Assembly (NCBI GenBank): GCA_050305515.1
Contig: JBNLFL010000036.1
Location: 11,930 to 75,929, forward strand
DNA from: JAFGUB01 sp050305515
GTDB taxonomy: Bacteria > Campylobacterota > Campylobacteria > Campylobacterales > Sulfurimonadaceae
Reading direction: 5' to 3'
Length of the DNA: 64,000 bases
In this document: piece after piece, positions 56,808 through 64,000 of the stretch
Position numbering within the stretch: position 1 is the first letter of the stretch
Layout of the letters: each line of letters opens with the position of its first letter
Program-made: the position numbers and the translations under genes
Notes under the pieces: generated by a model
The model's input: only the letters and a program-made list of their open reading frames with translations
The model's database searches: none
What the model was told of the DNA's origin: nothing

Positions 56808-56817
56808 TTACATGTAA
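56808..56817. repeat. TTACATGTAA palindrome, copy 18
   Basis: Exact copy in the leader of the chemoreceptor gene, just before its AAGGA ribosome site; non-coding. Confidence 0.9.
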
Positions 56818-56889
56818 GATGTTAACATCTCAAAGGGCCCGAAACCTTGTGTTATGATTTCACAACTAACGCCTTCTGTTTAATAAGTG

Positions 56890-56895
56890 ATTATA
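56890..56895 (-). promoter_or_regulatory. -10 box for the chemoreceptor gene
   Basis: TATAAT on the minus strand, predicting a leader of about 90 bases. Confidence 0.5.
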
Positions 56896-56914
56896 ACATA
56901 GAAAAGATCTGCAT

Positions 56915-59329
56915 TCAGGCATCTTGCTCCGTGATTTCTTTAGGAAGAATAATCTCAAAACAGGCACCACCGTCAACGTTACTGGCATTTAAACGTCCCT
57001 GCATATGCTTTTCGACAATCGTTTTTGACATGTAAAGTCCCAGTCCCGTACCGTTTTTCTCTCCCTTGGTAGTGAAGTAGGGTTCAAAAATGCGTTTCAT
57101 GACCGTCTCCTCAATACCGCCGGCATTGTCGCATATAGCAATAACCGCGTTCTGCGCATCATGGCGAAGCCGTACCAGCAAATGGGGAGCGGTAGTTGCA
57201 GACTCGGTAAACGCATCTTTGGCGTTATTGAAAATATTGAGCAGTACCTGCATCATCTCGCGTTCAAAAAGGAGCATTTCCGTATCGTTTTCGATATCAA
57301 GTTCAATCCTGATATTGCTGTTTTCAAGACTCGTGGCAATAATTTCAAGGGTGCGTTTCAAAAGCGTTCCGAGCGAGACCGGTGCCCGCTTTTTCTCGGG
57401 TTTGAAAAAGTTTCGGAAGTCATCAATCGTACCGGAAAGGTGCTTGATCTGATTTTCAATGCTCTGCATGGCCGAACGCACCTTTTCATCATCACTGATC
57501 CCCAGATCCATATAGGTCGTCACATTGCTGACCGTAATGCCGATAACGGTAAGCGGCTGGCGCCACTGGTGTGCGATCATGCCGATCATCTCTCCCATGG
57601 CAGCAAGGCGTGACTGCGCAATCATAAGTTCATCTTTACGGCGCAGTTCACTAACGGCCTCTTCGACTTCATGGTGCAGTGTCCGGTTCAGCTCATCGAC
57701 ACGCGCTTTGGCTTCAATCATCGCTTCTTCGCTCTTTTTACGATCCGTGATATCACTGAAAACTGCCAGATAATTGTGCACCCGCCCGATAATGTCTTCT
57801 ACGGCAACTATCGAAAGCAACTGGATCTGTAGCGTTCCACCACTTCTGTGACGCCGTATTTCGCCATTCCATCTTCCGGTAGATTTAAGAGAGTTTTCAA
57901 TCTGCTGATACGTATCGCTTCCCGTCTCTTTCAAAAAACCCTCACGAAACGATGTAAAAAGCAGTGCATCGCTTTGACATTCACACATCTGCAGATAGGC
58001 ATCATTGAGTTCAATAATCTGCATCCCGGAGTCAAGAATGATAATCCCCTCCTGCGCATGAGTGAAAACTTTTGAGAGCAGATCGAGACGCCGTGACGTA
58101 GTAACCTGCTCCGTAATCTCGGCAAAGCTGACAATGACATGCGTCATGGTGCCATCAGCACCGAAAAGCGGTTCGGCATTGATACTGATCCATATTTCTT
58201 CTTCGAGGTGCTGCAAACCCATAACGACATTGCGCACTTTTTCGCCATAGCGCAGTGCTCTCATGACTGGATGCTCGGAAGAGGGGAATACCGACCCGTC
58301 CTCCCGAACCGTCTTCCACTGCGGATCGATGCTTTGTCTCTGTTCAATTGCATCTCTGGGAAGTTTCAAAATTTTGCTCGCAGCGGGATTGCTTGCAATA
58401 ATTGCACCGCTGCTGTCATGCATGACAACACCGATGGGGAGTGATTCAAAAAGGGTTCGATACTGCGTCTCGCTTGAGCGCAACTCCTGATTCAGTCGCT
58501 TCAGCTCAAGCTCATTTTCCTTGAGTTGCGTGACATCCTGCAACGTTCCGCGAACCCGGAGCAAACGGCCGTTCTCATCAAAGGTCGATGCACTCCGTAT
58601 GACAGCGAAATGTACCGGTGCGTTGCCATTTTCAAGACGGTATTCCCCTTCACCCTCACGTTTGGAAAATTGCTCCTGCAAAAGCCTGCGTCCATCGCCG
58701 ACGCAGCAGGAAAGAAGTTTTGAAAGTTCCGGCGTCTCCTGAGTCTTGTCGTATGAAAGAATCCGGTACACCTGATCCGACCAGAGCATTTCTCCCGATA
58801 CGGCATCATAGGAAAAACTTCCGATTTTTGCGAGGCTCTGCGCAAACGCCAGCCGCTCCTGCATCTGATTGGATGCGGCAATCAATTCATAGCGCGTACT
58901 GTAATGTTGCAGCAGATAGTAGAGGTTGTAATCGAGCAATCCCGTGAACTGATGCATGGAACGCATCAGTTCGGCATCGCCGAACGCCATGATTTTATTG
59001 CTGACCGTCCTTTTAAAATCACTGCATATCAGATAGACATCTTCGACACGCATTTCATGGTTTTCAAAACGTTCCACCATGGTATTCATTACGGGGCAAT
59101 CCCCGGCAACTGCTTCGCCCTGTACAATTTTTACAAAATGCTCTATCACCTTTTTTGCAATATTTTCATGAAAATATTCTAATGTCATATTGCATTTTTC
59201 AAGAAGATTCTGCGTACGTACCAGGGCACTCCACTCTGCAGAAAGCACAGCCGAATACTCGGAAAAAAAGTCCTGAAGCACTTTGGAAAACGCGGTATCT
59301 ACATTAAAATCACTCAGAGTCACCGGCAT
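56915..59329 (-). CDS. Multi-PAS sensor histidine kinase
   Basis: 804 residues from the ATG at 59329 (AAGGAG very close upstream; a GTG 6 bases further in is also possible). N-terminal helical domain (about 5-165) similar in pattern to the protein at 26382-27284, then three PAS domains (about 175-285, 295-425, 430-550). HisKA has the AHQWRQPL H-box common in Campylobacterota, followed by the HATPase with NIFNNAKDAF, CDNAGGI and GTGLGLYMSKTIVE. No transmembrane helix, so signals are cytosolic. It overlaps the REC-GGDEF-EAL gene by 20 bases, its probable partner. Confidence 0.9.
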   Translation of the reverse strand: MPVTLSDFNVDTAFSKVLQDFFSEYSAVLSAEWSALVRTQNLLEKCNMTLEYFHENIAKKVIEHFVKIVQGEAVAGDCPVMNTMVERFENHEMRVEDVYLICSDFKRTVSNKIMAFGDAELMRSMHQFTGLLDYNLYYLLQHYSTRYELIAASNQMQERLAFAQSLAKIGSFSYDAVSGEMLWSDQVYRILSYDKTQETPELSKLLSCCVGDGRRLLQEQFSKREGEGEYRLENGNAPVHFAVIRSASTFDENGRLLRVRGTLQDVTQLKENELELKRLNQELRSSETQYRTLFESLPIGVVMHDSSGAIIASNPAASKILKLPRDAIEQRQSIDPQWKTVREDGSVFPSSEHPVMRALRYGEKVRNVVMGLQHLEEEIWISINAEPLFGADGTMTHVIVSFAEITEQVTTSRRLDLLSKVFTHAQEGIIILDSGMQIIELNDAYLQMCECQSDALLFTSFREGFLKETGSDTYQQIENSLKSTGRWNGEIRRHRSGGTLQIQLLSIVAVEDIIGRVHNYLAVFSDITDRKKSEEAMIEAKARVDELNRTLHHEVEEAVSELRRKDELMIAQSRLAAMGEMIGMIAHQWRQPLTVIGITVSNVTTYMDLGISDDEKVRSAMQSIENQIKHLSGTIDDFRNFFKPEKKRAPVSLGTLLKRTLEIIATSLENSNIRIELDIENDTEMLLFEREMMQVLLNIFNNAKDAFTESATTAPHLLVRLRHDAQNAVIAICDNAGGIEETVMKRIFEPYFTTKGEKNGTGLGLYMSKTIVEKHMQGRLNASNVDGGACFEIILPKEITEQDA

Positions 59330-61031
59330 CACTCCTTTCTGAGAGGTTATGGGCAACAGGTTCGGGTCTGCCCAGATAATATCCTTGCGAAAAGTCGATA
59401 TTAAAACGTTTTACTGCGTCGAAGACGGCTTCGGAATGGACATATTCGGCAATCAGTTTGGCACCTATGGAGTGCGCAAACTGCTCGATGGCCCCTACGA
59501 TTTTCTGCGATTTGACATCATGGTCGAGATTTTTAATGAACGAACCGTCAATTTTGATGAAATCGGCCTGAATCTCCATTAGTCTGGAAAAATTGGAACT
59601 TTCCGATCCGAAGTCGTCAATGGCAATCTGAAATCCCCGTTTCTTGAGTTGCATAATCTGTTGGTGAAAGTGTGTGTAACTCTCCGAACTGATATTTTCA
59701 AGCACTTCCAAAACGACCTGTTCCGGAGCAATATCGTAACGCTCAAGCATCTTTTCAAGATACTCCTGAAGGGTGCCGTCTGCCAAATCATAGCTGGTGA
59801 TATTGATCGAAAAAACACTCTGGTGTCCCTGAAAATAGCGAAAACATTCCCGTATCATGATCCGTGTCATGCGGGGCATATAGCCGCTTTGCTTTGCCGC
59901 GTCAAGAAATGCCGCCGGAGTATGAATGATCTCCCCTTCGCGGTAACGTATCAGGCACTCGTACTTGCGGATACGCCCTGTCGCATTCTCCACGATCGGT
60001 TGAAAATAGGGAATAAAAAGCCCCCTTTCAATGCCATGTCGGATACGGTCGATCCAGAAGATATTCTCCTGCTGGCGTTTTTGAAACGGCGAATCGGGAG
60101 TATAGACCATCATACGGTTTTTTCCGGACTGGCGGACTTCTTCAATCGCTGTCAGCGCACGCGAAATCATCTGGCTTCCTCTGCCGAAATCGATACCGAT
60201 AGAAAATGTCAGATGCATATCTATAAGATGATTTTCCTCTATTGGCGTATCAAAAACAAAACGCGTCAATCCTGAGGCAAAAGCAAGCACCTGATCGGTT
60301 TCCGGATCTTCAAAAACACAGGCGAACTCGTTCCCGCCAAGCCGGTAAAAGCGTATGGACTGCTCCTGTGCCATTTCCAGTCTGCGGGCCACTTCGATCA
60401 AAACCTGATTGCCGGTCTCAATACCGTAAACATCATTGATCGATCCAAAATTGTCAATGTCAAGTAAAACCAGTGCCTTGGCGTTATCGCTGTTGAGCGT
60501 CTCTTCAAGCGCGCTGCGATTATAAAGCCCGGTAAGCGGGTCTTTCAGATACTGATGACGCAGTGCCTTCTCTTTTTCTTCCAGTGCCGCTTCAAGAGAG
60601 AGCCGGTAATTTTCGAGTTCGCGACGTTCGAGAATCTTCTGGACGTTTTTCTGCAAAACGCTCAGAAGATTCCGGTTATCAACCGGTTTCATCAAAAAAC
60701 TCTCTACCCCGATGGCGATCAATTCGATCAGGTCTTTGGTCTCACTGTACGCAGAAGTGATAATAATGAGTTGATCCCGGTTTCGCTCTTTAATACGGCG
60801 ACAGAGTTCGATACCGTTCATCCGCGGCATGGCGATATCGCTGACTACAATATCGAACGTTCCGGAGAGGTATGTGTCCCATCCGGCCTGACCGTCTTTC
60901 GCAAGGACAACATCGCCAAAAAAAAGGCCAAGATACTTATCCATCTGAGTCCGTATCTCCGGTTCATCCTCAACATAGAGCACGCGAATGCTCCGGGCGG
61001 ATTTCTGCAATGCTTTAATATCTTCCATCAT
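59310..61031 (-). CDS. Response regulator REC-GGDEF-EAL
   Basis: 573 residues. REC (about 15-130) with VEDEPE, phospho-acceptor Asp in VVSDIAMPRMNG and Lys in FLMKPVDN. The GGDEF domain (about 165-310) has the variant LGGNEFACV, so cyclase activity is doubtful. The EAL domain (about 325-560) has ECLIRY in place of EALIRW but keeps EVLENIS and IDDFGSES, so phosphodiesterase activity is possible. It is upstream of and overlaps the histidine kinase gene, a likely two-component pair controlling c-di-GMP. Confidence 0.9.
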   Translation of the reverse strand: MMEDIKALQKSARSIRVLYVEDEPEIRTQMDKYLGLFFGDVVLAKDGQAGWDTYLSGTFDIVVSDIAMPRMNGIELCRRIKERNRDQLIIITSAYSETKDLIELIAIGVESFLMKPVDNRNLLSVLQKNVQKILERRELENYRLSLEAALEEKEKALRHQYLKDPLTGLYNRSALEETLNSDNAKALVLLDIDNFGSINDVYGIETGNQVLIEVARRLEMAQEQSIRFYRLGGNEFACVFEDPETDQVLAFASGLTRFVFDTPIEENHLIDMHLTFSIGIDFGRGSQMISRALTAIEEVRQSGKNRMMVYTPDSPFQKRQQENIFWIDRIRHGIERGLFIPYFQPIVENATGRIRKYECLIRYREGEIIHTPAAFLDAAKQSGYMPRMTRIMIRECFRYFQGHQSVFSINITSYDLADGTLQEYLEKMLERYDIAPEQVVLEVLENISSESYTHFHQQIMQLKKRGFQIAIDDFGSESSNFSRLMEIQADFIKIDGSFIKNLDHDVKSQKIVGAIEQFAHSIGAKLIAEYVHSEAVFDAVKRFNIDFSQGYYLGRPEPVAHNLSERSDAGDSE

Positions 61032-61166
61032 GTGTCACTTCATTCAAAAAACTGATATTAAGAGCAGTGTATCATTTCTACACTGTAAGCACCAAATATT
61101 GCTACACACTTACGTATAAATCCGCAAGCAGAGATCCGAAAACTACCAGTTGGAATAAAATTTATC

Positions 61167-61172
61167 TATAAT
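61167..61172 (+). promoter_or_regulatory. -10 box for the 98-residue gene
   Basis: TATAAT 30 bases before the ATG at 61202, which has an AAGGA site. Confidence 0.6.
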
Positions 61173-61201
61173 GGCACAAAATTAATACCCAAGGACAGCA
61201 C

Positions 61202-61498
61202 ATGCCCTCTTTCGAAAGCCTGTTTGAAGACGAAGACGACATTTTTTCCGGAACTCCGAAATCGAAATACTGGGATTTTGCCCGCCATCTGAGCGATGAT
61301 AATGCAGAGGAGATGTTTGACACTATCGTCGCACGCTTTGCCGCCATGGAAGAGATGCTTCTTGAGCAGATCCACGAAGATGATATCAACCGCGTCATCA
61401 CAAGCTATATCGCTTCCAATTCCGAAAAGATCGAGATGCGCAAAAAAAGCCTCTACATGGAGTTTGCGGGCGAACTGGTCATGACGCTCGACTCCTGA
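61202..61498 (+). CDS. Small acidic protein of unknown function
   Basis: 98 residues, strongly acidic at the start (SLFEDEDDIF), predicted helical after about residue 20 (DNAEEMFDTIVARFAAMEEM, DDINRVITSYIASNSEKI). No membrane segment or known motif. It heads a plus-strand run with the YgjP-like and DUF445 genes, 16 bases upstream of the former. Function not assignable. Confidence 0.65.
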   Translation: MPSFESLFEDEDDIFSGTPKSKYWDFARHLSDDNAEEMFDTIVARFAAMEEMLLEQIHEDDINRVITSYIASNSEKIEMRKKSLYMEFAGELVMTLDS

Positions 61499-61514
61499 GC
61501 CGCATCCGTTTCCC

Positions 61515-62039
61515 ATGCACGAGCTCCCCTATCTGCGCCACTACAGTGAAGCGGCGCGTGCGCAGGTGTTGCGCCTGATCGCCGATGAAAAACTCGAAGC
61601 CTATCTGAGCAGCAAATACCCGACACCCCATACGTTTACGACAGACCGCACCCTCTTTGAGTATGTCATCGCCCTTAAGAACTCCCACATGAAAAAATCG
61701 CCGCCGCTTGCCAAAGCGCTTTATGATGGTAAAATAAGCGTCATTGACAATGCCCTGGGAACCCACCGTTTTATCTCCCGGGTTCAGGGCGGCAAGCTTA
61801 AAGCCAAAAACGAGATCCGCATCGCCGCGCTCTTCAAACAGACGCCCGAAGCGTTTCTGCGCATGATCGTCGTGCATGAACTGGCCCATTTTCGGGAAAA
61901 AGAGCACAATAAAGCCTTTTATCAGCTCTGCACGCACATGGAGCCGGACTACCATCAGCTTGAGTTCGACCTGCGGCTCTATCTCACCCATATTGCCAAC
62001 TCGGGCAAAATCACCGCATGGTGCGGCAATGAAGTATAA
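61515..62039 (+). CDS. YgjP/DUF45-like zinc metallopeptidase
   Basis: 174 residues. The metal site is VVHELAHFREKEHNKAFY (about 119-136), giving HExxH plus a further His, as in the YgjP/SprT-like DUF45 group. KLKAKNEIRIAALFKQTPE precedes it. The third ligand region and C-terminus (HMEPDYHQLEFDLR) fit. These proteins are predicted soluble peptidases; substrate unknown. No ribosome site is strong (CCGTTTCCC before the ATG), suggesting coupling to the upstream gene. Confidence 0.82.
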   Translation: MHELPYLRHYSEAARAQVLRLIADEKLEAYLSSKYPTPHTFTTDRTLFEYVIALKNSHMKKSPPLAKALYDGKISVIDNALGTHRFISRVQGGKLKAKNEIRIAALFKQTPEAFLRMIVVHELAHFREKEHNKAFYQLCTHMEPDYHQLEFDLRLYLTHIANSGKITAWCGNEV

Positions 62040-62065
62040 TGACGCGATTTTTTTGAGGAGAATCC

Positions 62066-62779
62066 ATGCCTGACAAATCGAATCTGACCAATCTGATTGC
62101 CCTCTTTCTTGTAGGGGCAGGCCTTCTGATTGACGATGCGCGCATCGCGCAGCCGCTGCTCTACACCGGGCTGTTCGCCTTTTCCGGCGCCATCACCAAT
62201 GTACTGGCCATCCACATGCTCTTTGAGAAAGTGCCGCTTCTCTACGGTTCGGGCGTCATCACCAACCGCTTCGAAGCCATCAAAAGTGCTTTACATGTAA
62301 TGATGATGGAGCAGTTTTTTACACAAGCGCAGATCGAAGATTTTTTTGCAGCCGAAGAGCGGAAGATCGACCTCGAACCGCTGATTGAACAGACCGACTT
62401 TTCTCCGGCGTTCGACGCGCTTTCCAAAACCGTTATGGAGAGCTCTTTTGGCGGCATGCTGGGCATGTTCGGCGGCGAAAGAGCGCTTGAAGGGCTGCGC
62501 GAACCTTTCAGCAACAAACTCAAAAGTGCCGTCATCGGCATTGTCCGCAGCGACGCCTTCAATGCACAGCTTCATGCTACGCTCTCGGATTCAAGTTTTA
62601 GCGACGACCTCCAGAAGCGTATTTCAGAACTGATCGCCCAGCGGCTCGACACCCTGACACCGCAAATGGTCAAAGAGCTGATTGAACGGCTCATCAAAGA
62701 GCATCTGGGATGGCTGGTCGTCTGGGGCGGCGTCTTTGGCGGGGTTATCGGGCTTATAAGTGCTGTGGTGATGTTTTAA
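62066..62779 (+). CDS. DUF445 family membrane protein
   Basis: 237 residues. Two N-terminal helices (about 8-24 and 30-50) with FAFSGAITNVLAIHMLFEKVP in the family-typical position (kept here as GAITNVLAIHMLFEKVP), a long helical middle, and a C-terminal transmembrane helix (about 213-235, Gly/Val-rich). DUF445 is widespread and uncharacterised. GAGGAG site before the ATG. An exact palindrome copy encodes LHV. The 3' end overlaps the convergent hrpB by 4 bases. Confidence 0.85.
   Translation: MPDKSNLTNLIALFLVGAGLLIDDARIAQPLLYTGLFAFSGAITNVLAIHMLFEKVPLLYGSGVITNRFEAIKSALHVMMMEQFFTQAQIEDFFAAEERKIDLEPLIEQTDFSPAFDALSKTVMESSFGGMLGMFGGERALEGLREPFSNKLKSAVIGIVRSDAFNAQLHATLSDSSFSDDLQKRISELIAQRLDTLTPQMVKELIERLIKEHLGWLVVWGGVFGGVIGLISAVVMF
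62291..62300. repeat. TTACATGTAA palindrome, copy 19
   Basis: Exact copy in the DUF445 gene, read as Leu-His-Val. Confidence 0.9.
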
Positions 62780-64000
62780 GAGCGTTTTTCAGATGCCATA
62801 AACCGCTTCGTTTTGCTCGTCGCCTGCGCTTCGAGCGGGTCGTCGGGCCAGTAGTGCTTTTTGTATTTTCCCCGCAGCTCTTTTTTAACTTCATGGTACG
62901 CCCCGCTCCAGAAGCTCTCAAGATCGTGGGTCACCTGCATCGGTCTGTGCGCCGGGGAGAGCAGGTGCAGCAGCAGCGGATGGCGTCCTTCAAGCACGGC
63001 GGGCGTTTTGGCAAGGCCGAACATCTCCTGCAGCCGCACCGCCAGAACCGCCTGAGCGGGGTTACTGTAATCGATGGCAATCTTCGATCCGCTCGGCACG
63101 CTCTGGGTTTTGGGCGCAAGGCGTTCGAGCTCCTGCTCGCGCTCCCATCCCAGAAGGGTTTTCAAAATCGTCTCCAGCGGCAGTTTCTGCAACGCGCGCA
63201 GCTCGTTGATGCCTTCCAAATAGGGCCCTAACCACGCTTCAAGCGTATCGAGCAATGCTGCTTCGCTCCACTCGGGCATGTCCCCGCCGTGTGCGTTTAA
63301 AAACCGTACCCGCTGCAGCAGCGAGAGGCTCTTCTCATCCCACGCCAGTACGTCAAGCCCCTCCATGCGGATGCCCTCGCACAGTGCATGCATGATCGCC
63401 TCGGAATCGCTTTTGGCAACACTCTGCTCCCGCAGCAGCAGTGCGCCGAACCTTTCGCATTCGCGTGATTCGACCCGTTTGCTTTGCGAATTGTAGTTAC
63501 ATGTAAGTGTCGTCACGATCTGATCGGCAAACGTCTCACGAATCGCTTCGAGCGAAAGCGGTGCTGCAAGCGTCATACGCCCGGAACTCCCCGAGAGCTG
63601 CGCTACGGCAAGATATTCGTGTTTGACAAGCGGATCGCCGGTTGCGAGCATCGCCCCTTTGCCGTTGGCAAGAAGGTAGCTGCCGCCACCCCCGCTGCGC
63701 CGCTGCGCGATGCGGTCGGGGTAGCACAGCGAGAGCAGCACTCCATCACTTTCTCCCACCTGACTTCGTTTCAGCCGCGCTTCCAGACGCGACGCACTCT
63801 GCAATATCCGCGCCGTCGCGTCGCTTTTCGCCCCCTTCTCAAGTGCGTCAAGACGCGCGGAAAGATCGGCGAGCGCACTCATAAAATCTCCCTCGTGCAG
63901 CAGCGCTGCGATGCGCACGGCCTTGCGGGTATCTTTGGCGCGCAGCAGCATGTGGGCAAGCCGCGGATGCACGCCGAACTCCAGCGCCGTTTTGCCATGG
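62776..64000 (-). CDS. hrpB: ATP-dependent helicase HrpB, 3' part, 5' end beyond window
   Basis: About 408 codons are visible and the frame stays open to position 64000 (HGKTALEFGVHPRLAHMLL). The visible part covers the helicase-associated region and the HrpB-specific C-terminal domain with HRPMQVTHDLESFWSGAY and VKKELRGKYKKHYWPDDPL, which are diagnostic. The DEAH ATPase domains lie outside. HrpB is a DEAH-box RNA helicase-like protein without a settled role in this phylum. An exact palindrome copy encodes TCN at 63497. Confidence 0.92.
   Translation of the reverse strand, partial: HGKTALEFGVHPRLAHMLLRAKDTRKAVRIAALLHEGDFMSALADLSARLDALEKGAKSDATARILQSASRLEARLKRSQVGESDGVLLSLCYPDRIAQRRSGGGGSYLLANGKGAMLATGDPLVKHEYLAVAQLSGSSGRMTLAAPLSLEAIRETFADQIVTTLTCNYNSQSKRVESRECERFGALLLREQSVAKSDSEAIMHALCEGIRMEGLDVLAWDEKSLSLLQRVRFLNAHGGDMPEWSEAALLDTLEAWLGPYLEGINELRALQKLPLETILKTLLGWEREQELERLAPKTQSVPSGSKIAIDYSNPAQAVLAVRLQEMFGLAKTPAVLEGRHPLLLHLLSPAHRPMQVTHDLESFWSGAYHEVKKELRGKYKKHYWPDDPLEAQATSKTKRFMASEKRS
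63497..63506. repeat. TTACATGTAA palindrome, copy 20
   Basis: Exact copy in hrpB, read as Thr-Cys-Asn. Confidence 0.9.

Noticed and set aside
57028..57037. TGACATGTAA near-match in the histidine kinase gene
   Set aside because: It lies in the conserved G-box codons (LYMSKTIVE) and needs no DNA-level explanation.
1..64000. tRNA, rRNA, prophage or intact insertion sequence
   Set aside because: No cloverleaf, rRNA-like stretch, transposase or phage structural gene was recognised on reading; an automated covariance-model scan was not possible here.

Overview
The window reads as a chromosome segment of a free-living Campylobacterota (Epsilonproteobacteria) bacterium, in the general neighbourhood of Sulfurimonas, Sulfuricurvum or Sulfurovum. 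The genus cannot be fixed from sequence alone. Supporting signs are an ArsRS-type two-component pair, CmoB, RNase Y, an FtsY lacking the usual acidic N-terminal domain, FliL, CheV, histidine kinases with the AHQWRQPL-type H-box, several c-di-GMP proteins, and tightly packed genes that often overlap by 1 to 50 bases. I see no rRNA, tRNA, CRISPR array, prophage or intact insertion sequence.

Layout: 0-9.4 kb is mostly minus strand: argB (partial), a secreted unknown, an operon pairing a fused two-module periplasmic binding protein with a GGDEF-EAL protein, and nadE/DegT aminotransferase/lpxK. 9.5-14 kb holds a hotdog thioesterase and a CpxPRA-like operon (Spy-like protein, response regulator, sensor kinase, b-type cytochrome). 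That operon is preceded by a 267 bp inverted-repeat element and a DUF455 gene. 14-26.4 kb carries a CPA1 antiporter fused to a degenerate GGDEF domain, housekeeping genes (cmoB, CDF transporter, rny, 5-FCL), then tlpA-like/ftsY/radA and a beta carbonic anhydrase. 26.4-31 kb has an MlaE permease, an unknown sensor-like protein, and fliL-acpS. 29.1-40.2 kb is one long minus-strand run of nine abutting or overlapping genes: RND pump, adaptor, molybdo-oxidoreductase, argD, tolC-like, MidA-like, ankyrin, thiS and REC-REC-GGDEF. 40.3-48.3 kb has cheV, the Na+-pumping decarboxylase operon oadGAB with a CxxCH lipoprotein and a DcaP-like porin, then ppa and a nuclease-like gene. 48.4-56.8 kb has a seven-CxxCH cytochrome, small unknowns, a divergent pair of DUF4405-like membrane proteins and a chemoreceptor. 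56.9-64 kb has a REC-GGDEF-EAL/histidine kinase pair, small conserved genes and the 3' part of hrpB.

The strongest unexplained signal is a 10 bp palindrome, TTACATGTAA. It occurs exactly 20 times in 64 kb on my reading, where chance would give well under one. It lies mostly inside genes, always in one of the two frames that avoid its TAA stop (Leu-His-Val or Thr-Cys-Lys/Asn), and it falls in unrelated protein families. It behaves like a genome-wide iterated palindrome (compare cyanobacterial HIP1) rather than an operator. Other points worth a look are the DctP/LivJ-type fusion beside a c-di-GMP enzyme, the antiporter-GGDEF fusion, the inverted-repeat element, a C-terminal extension on FtsY, and a helical sensor domain shared by two otherwise different proteins.
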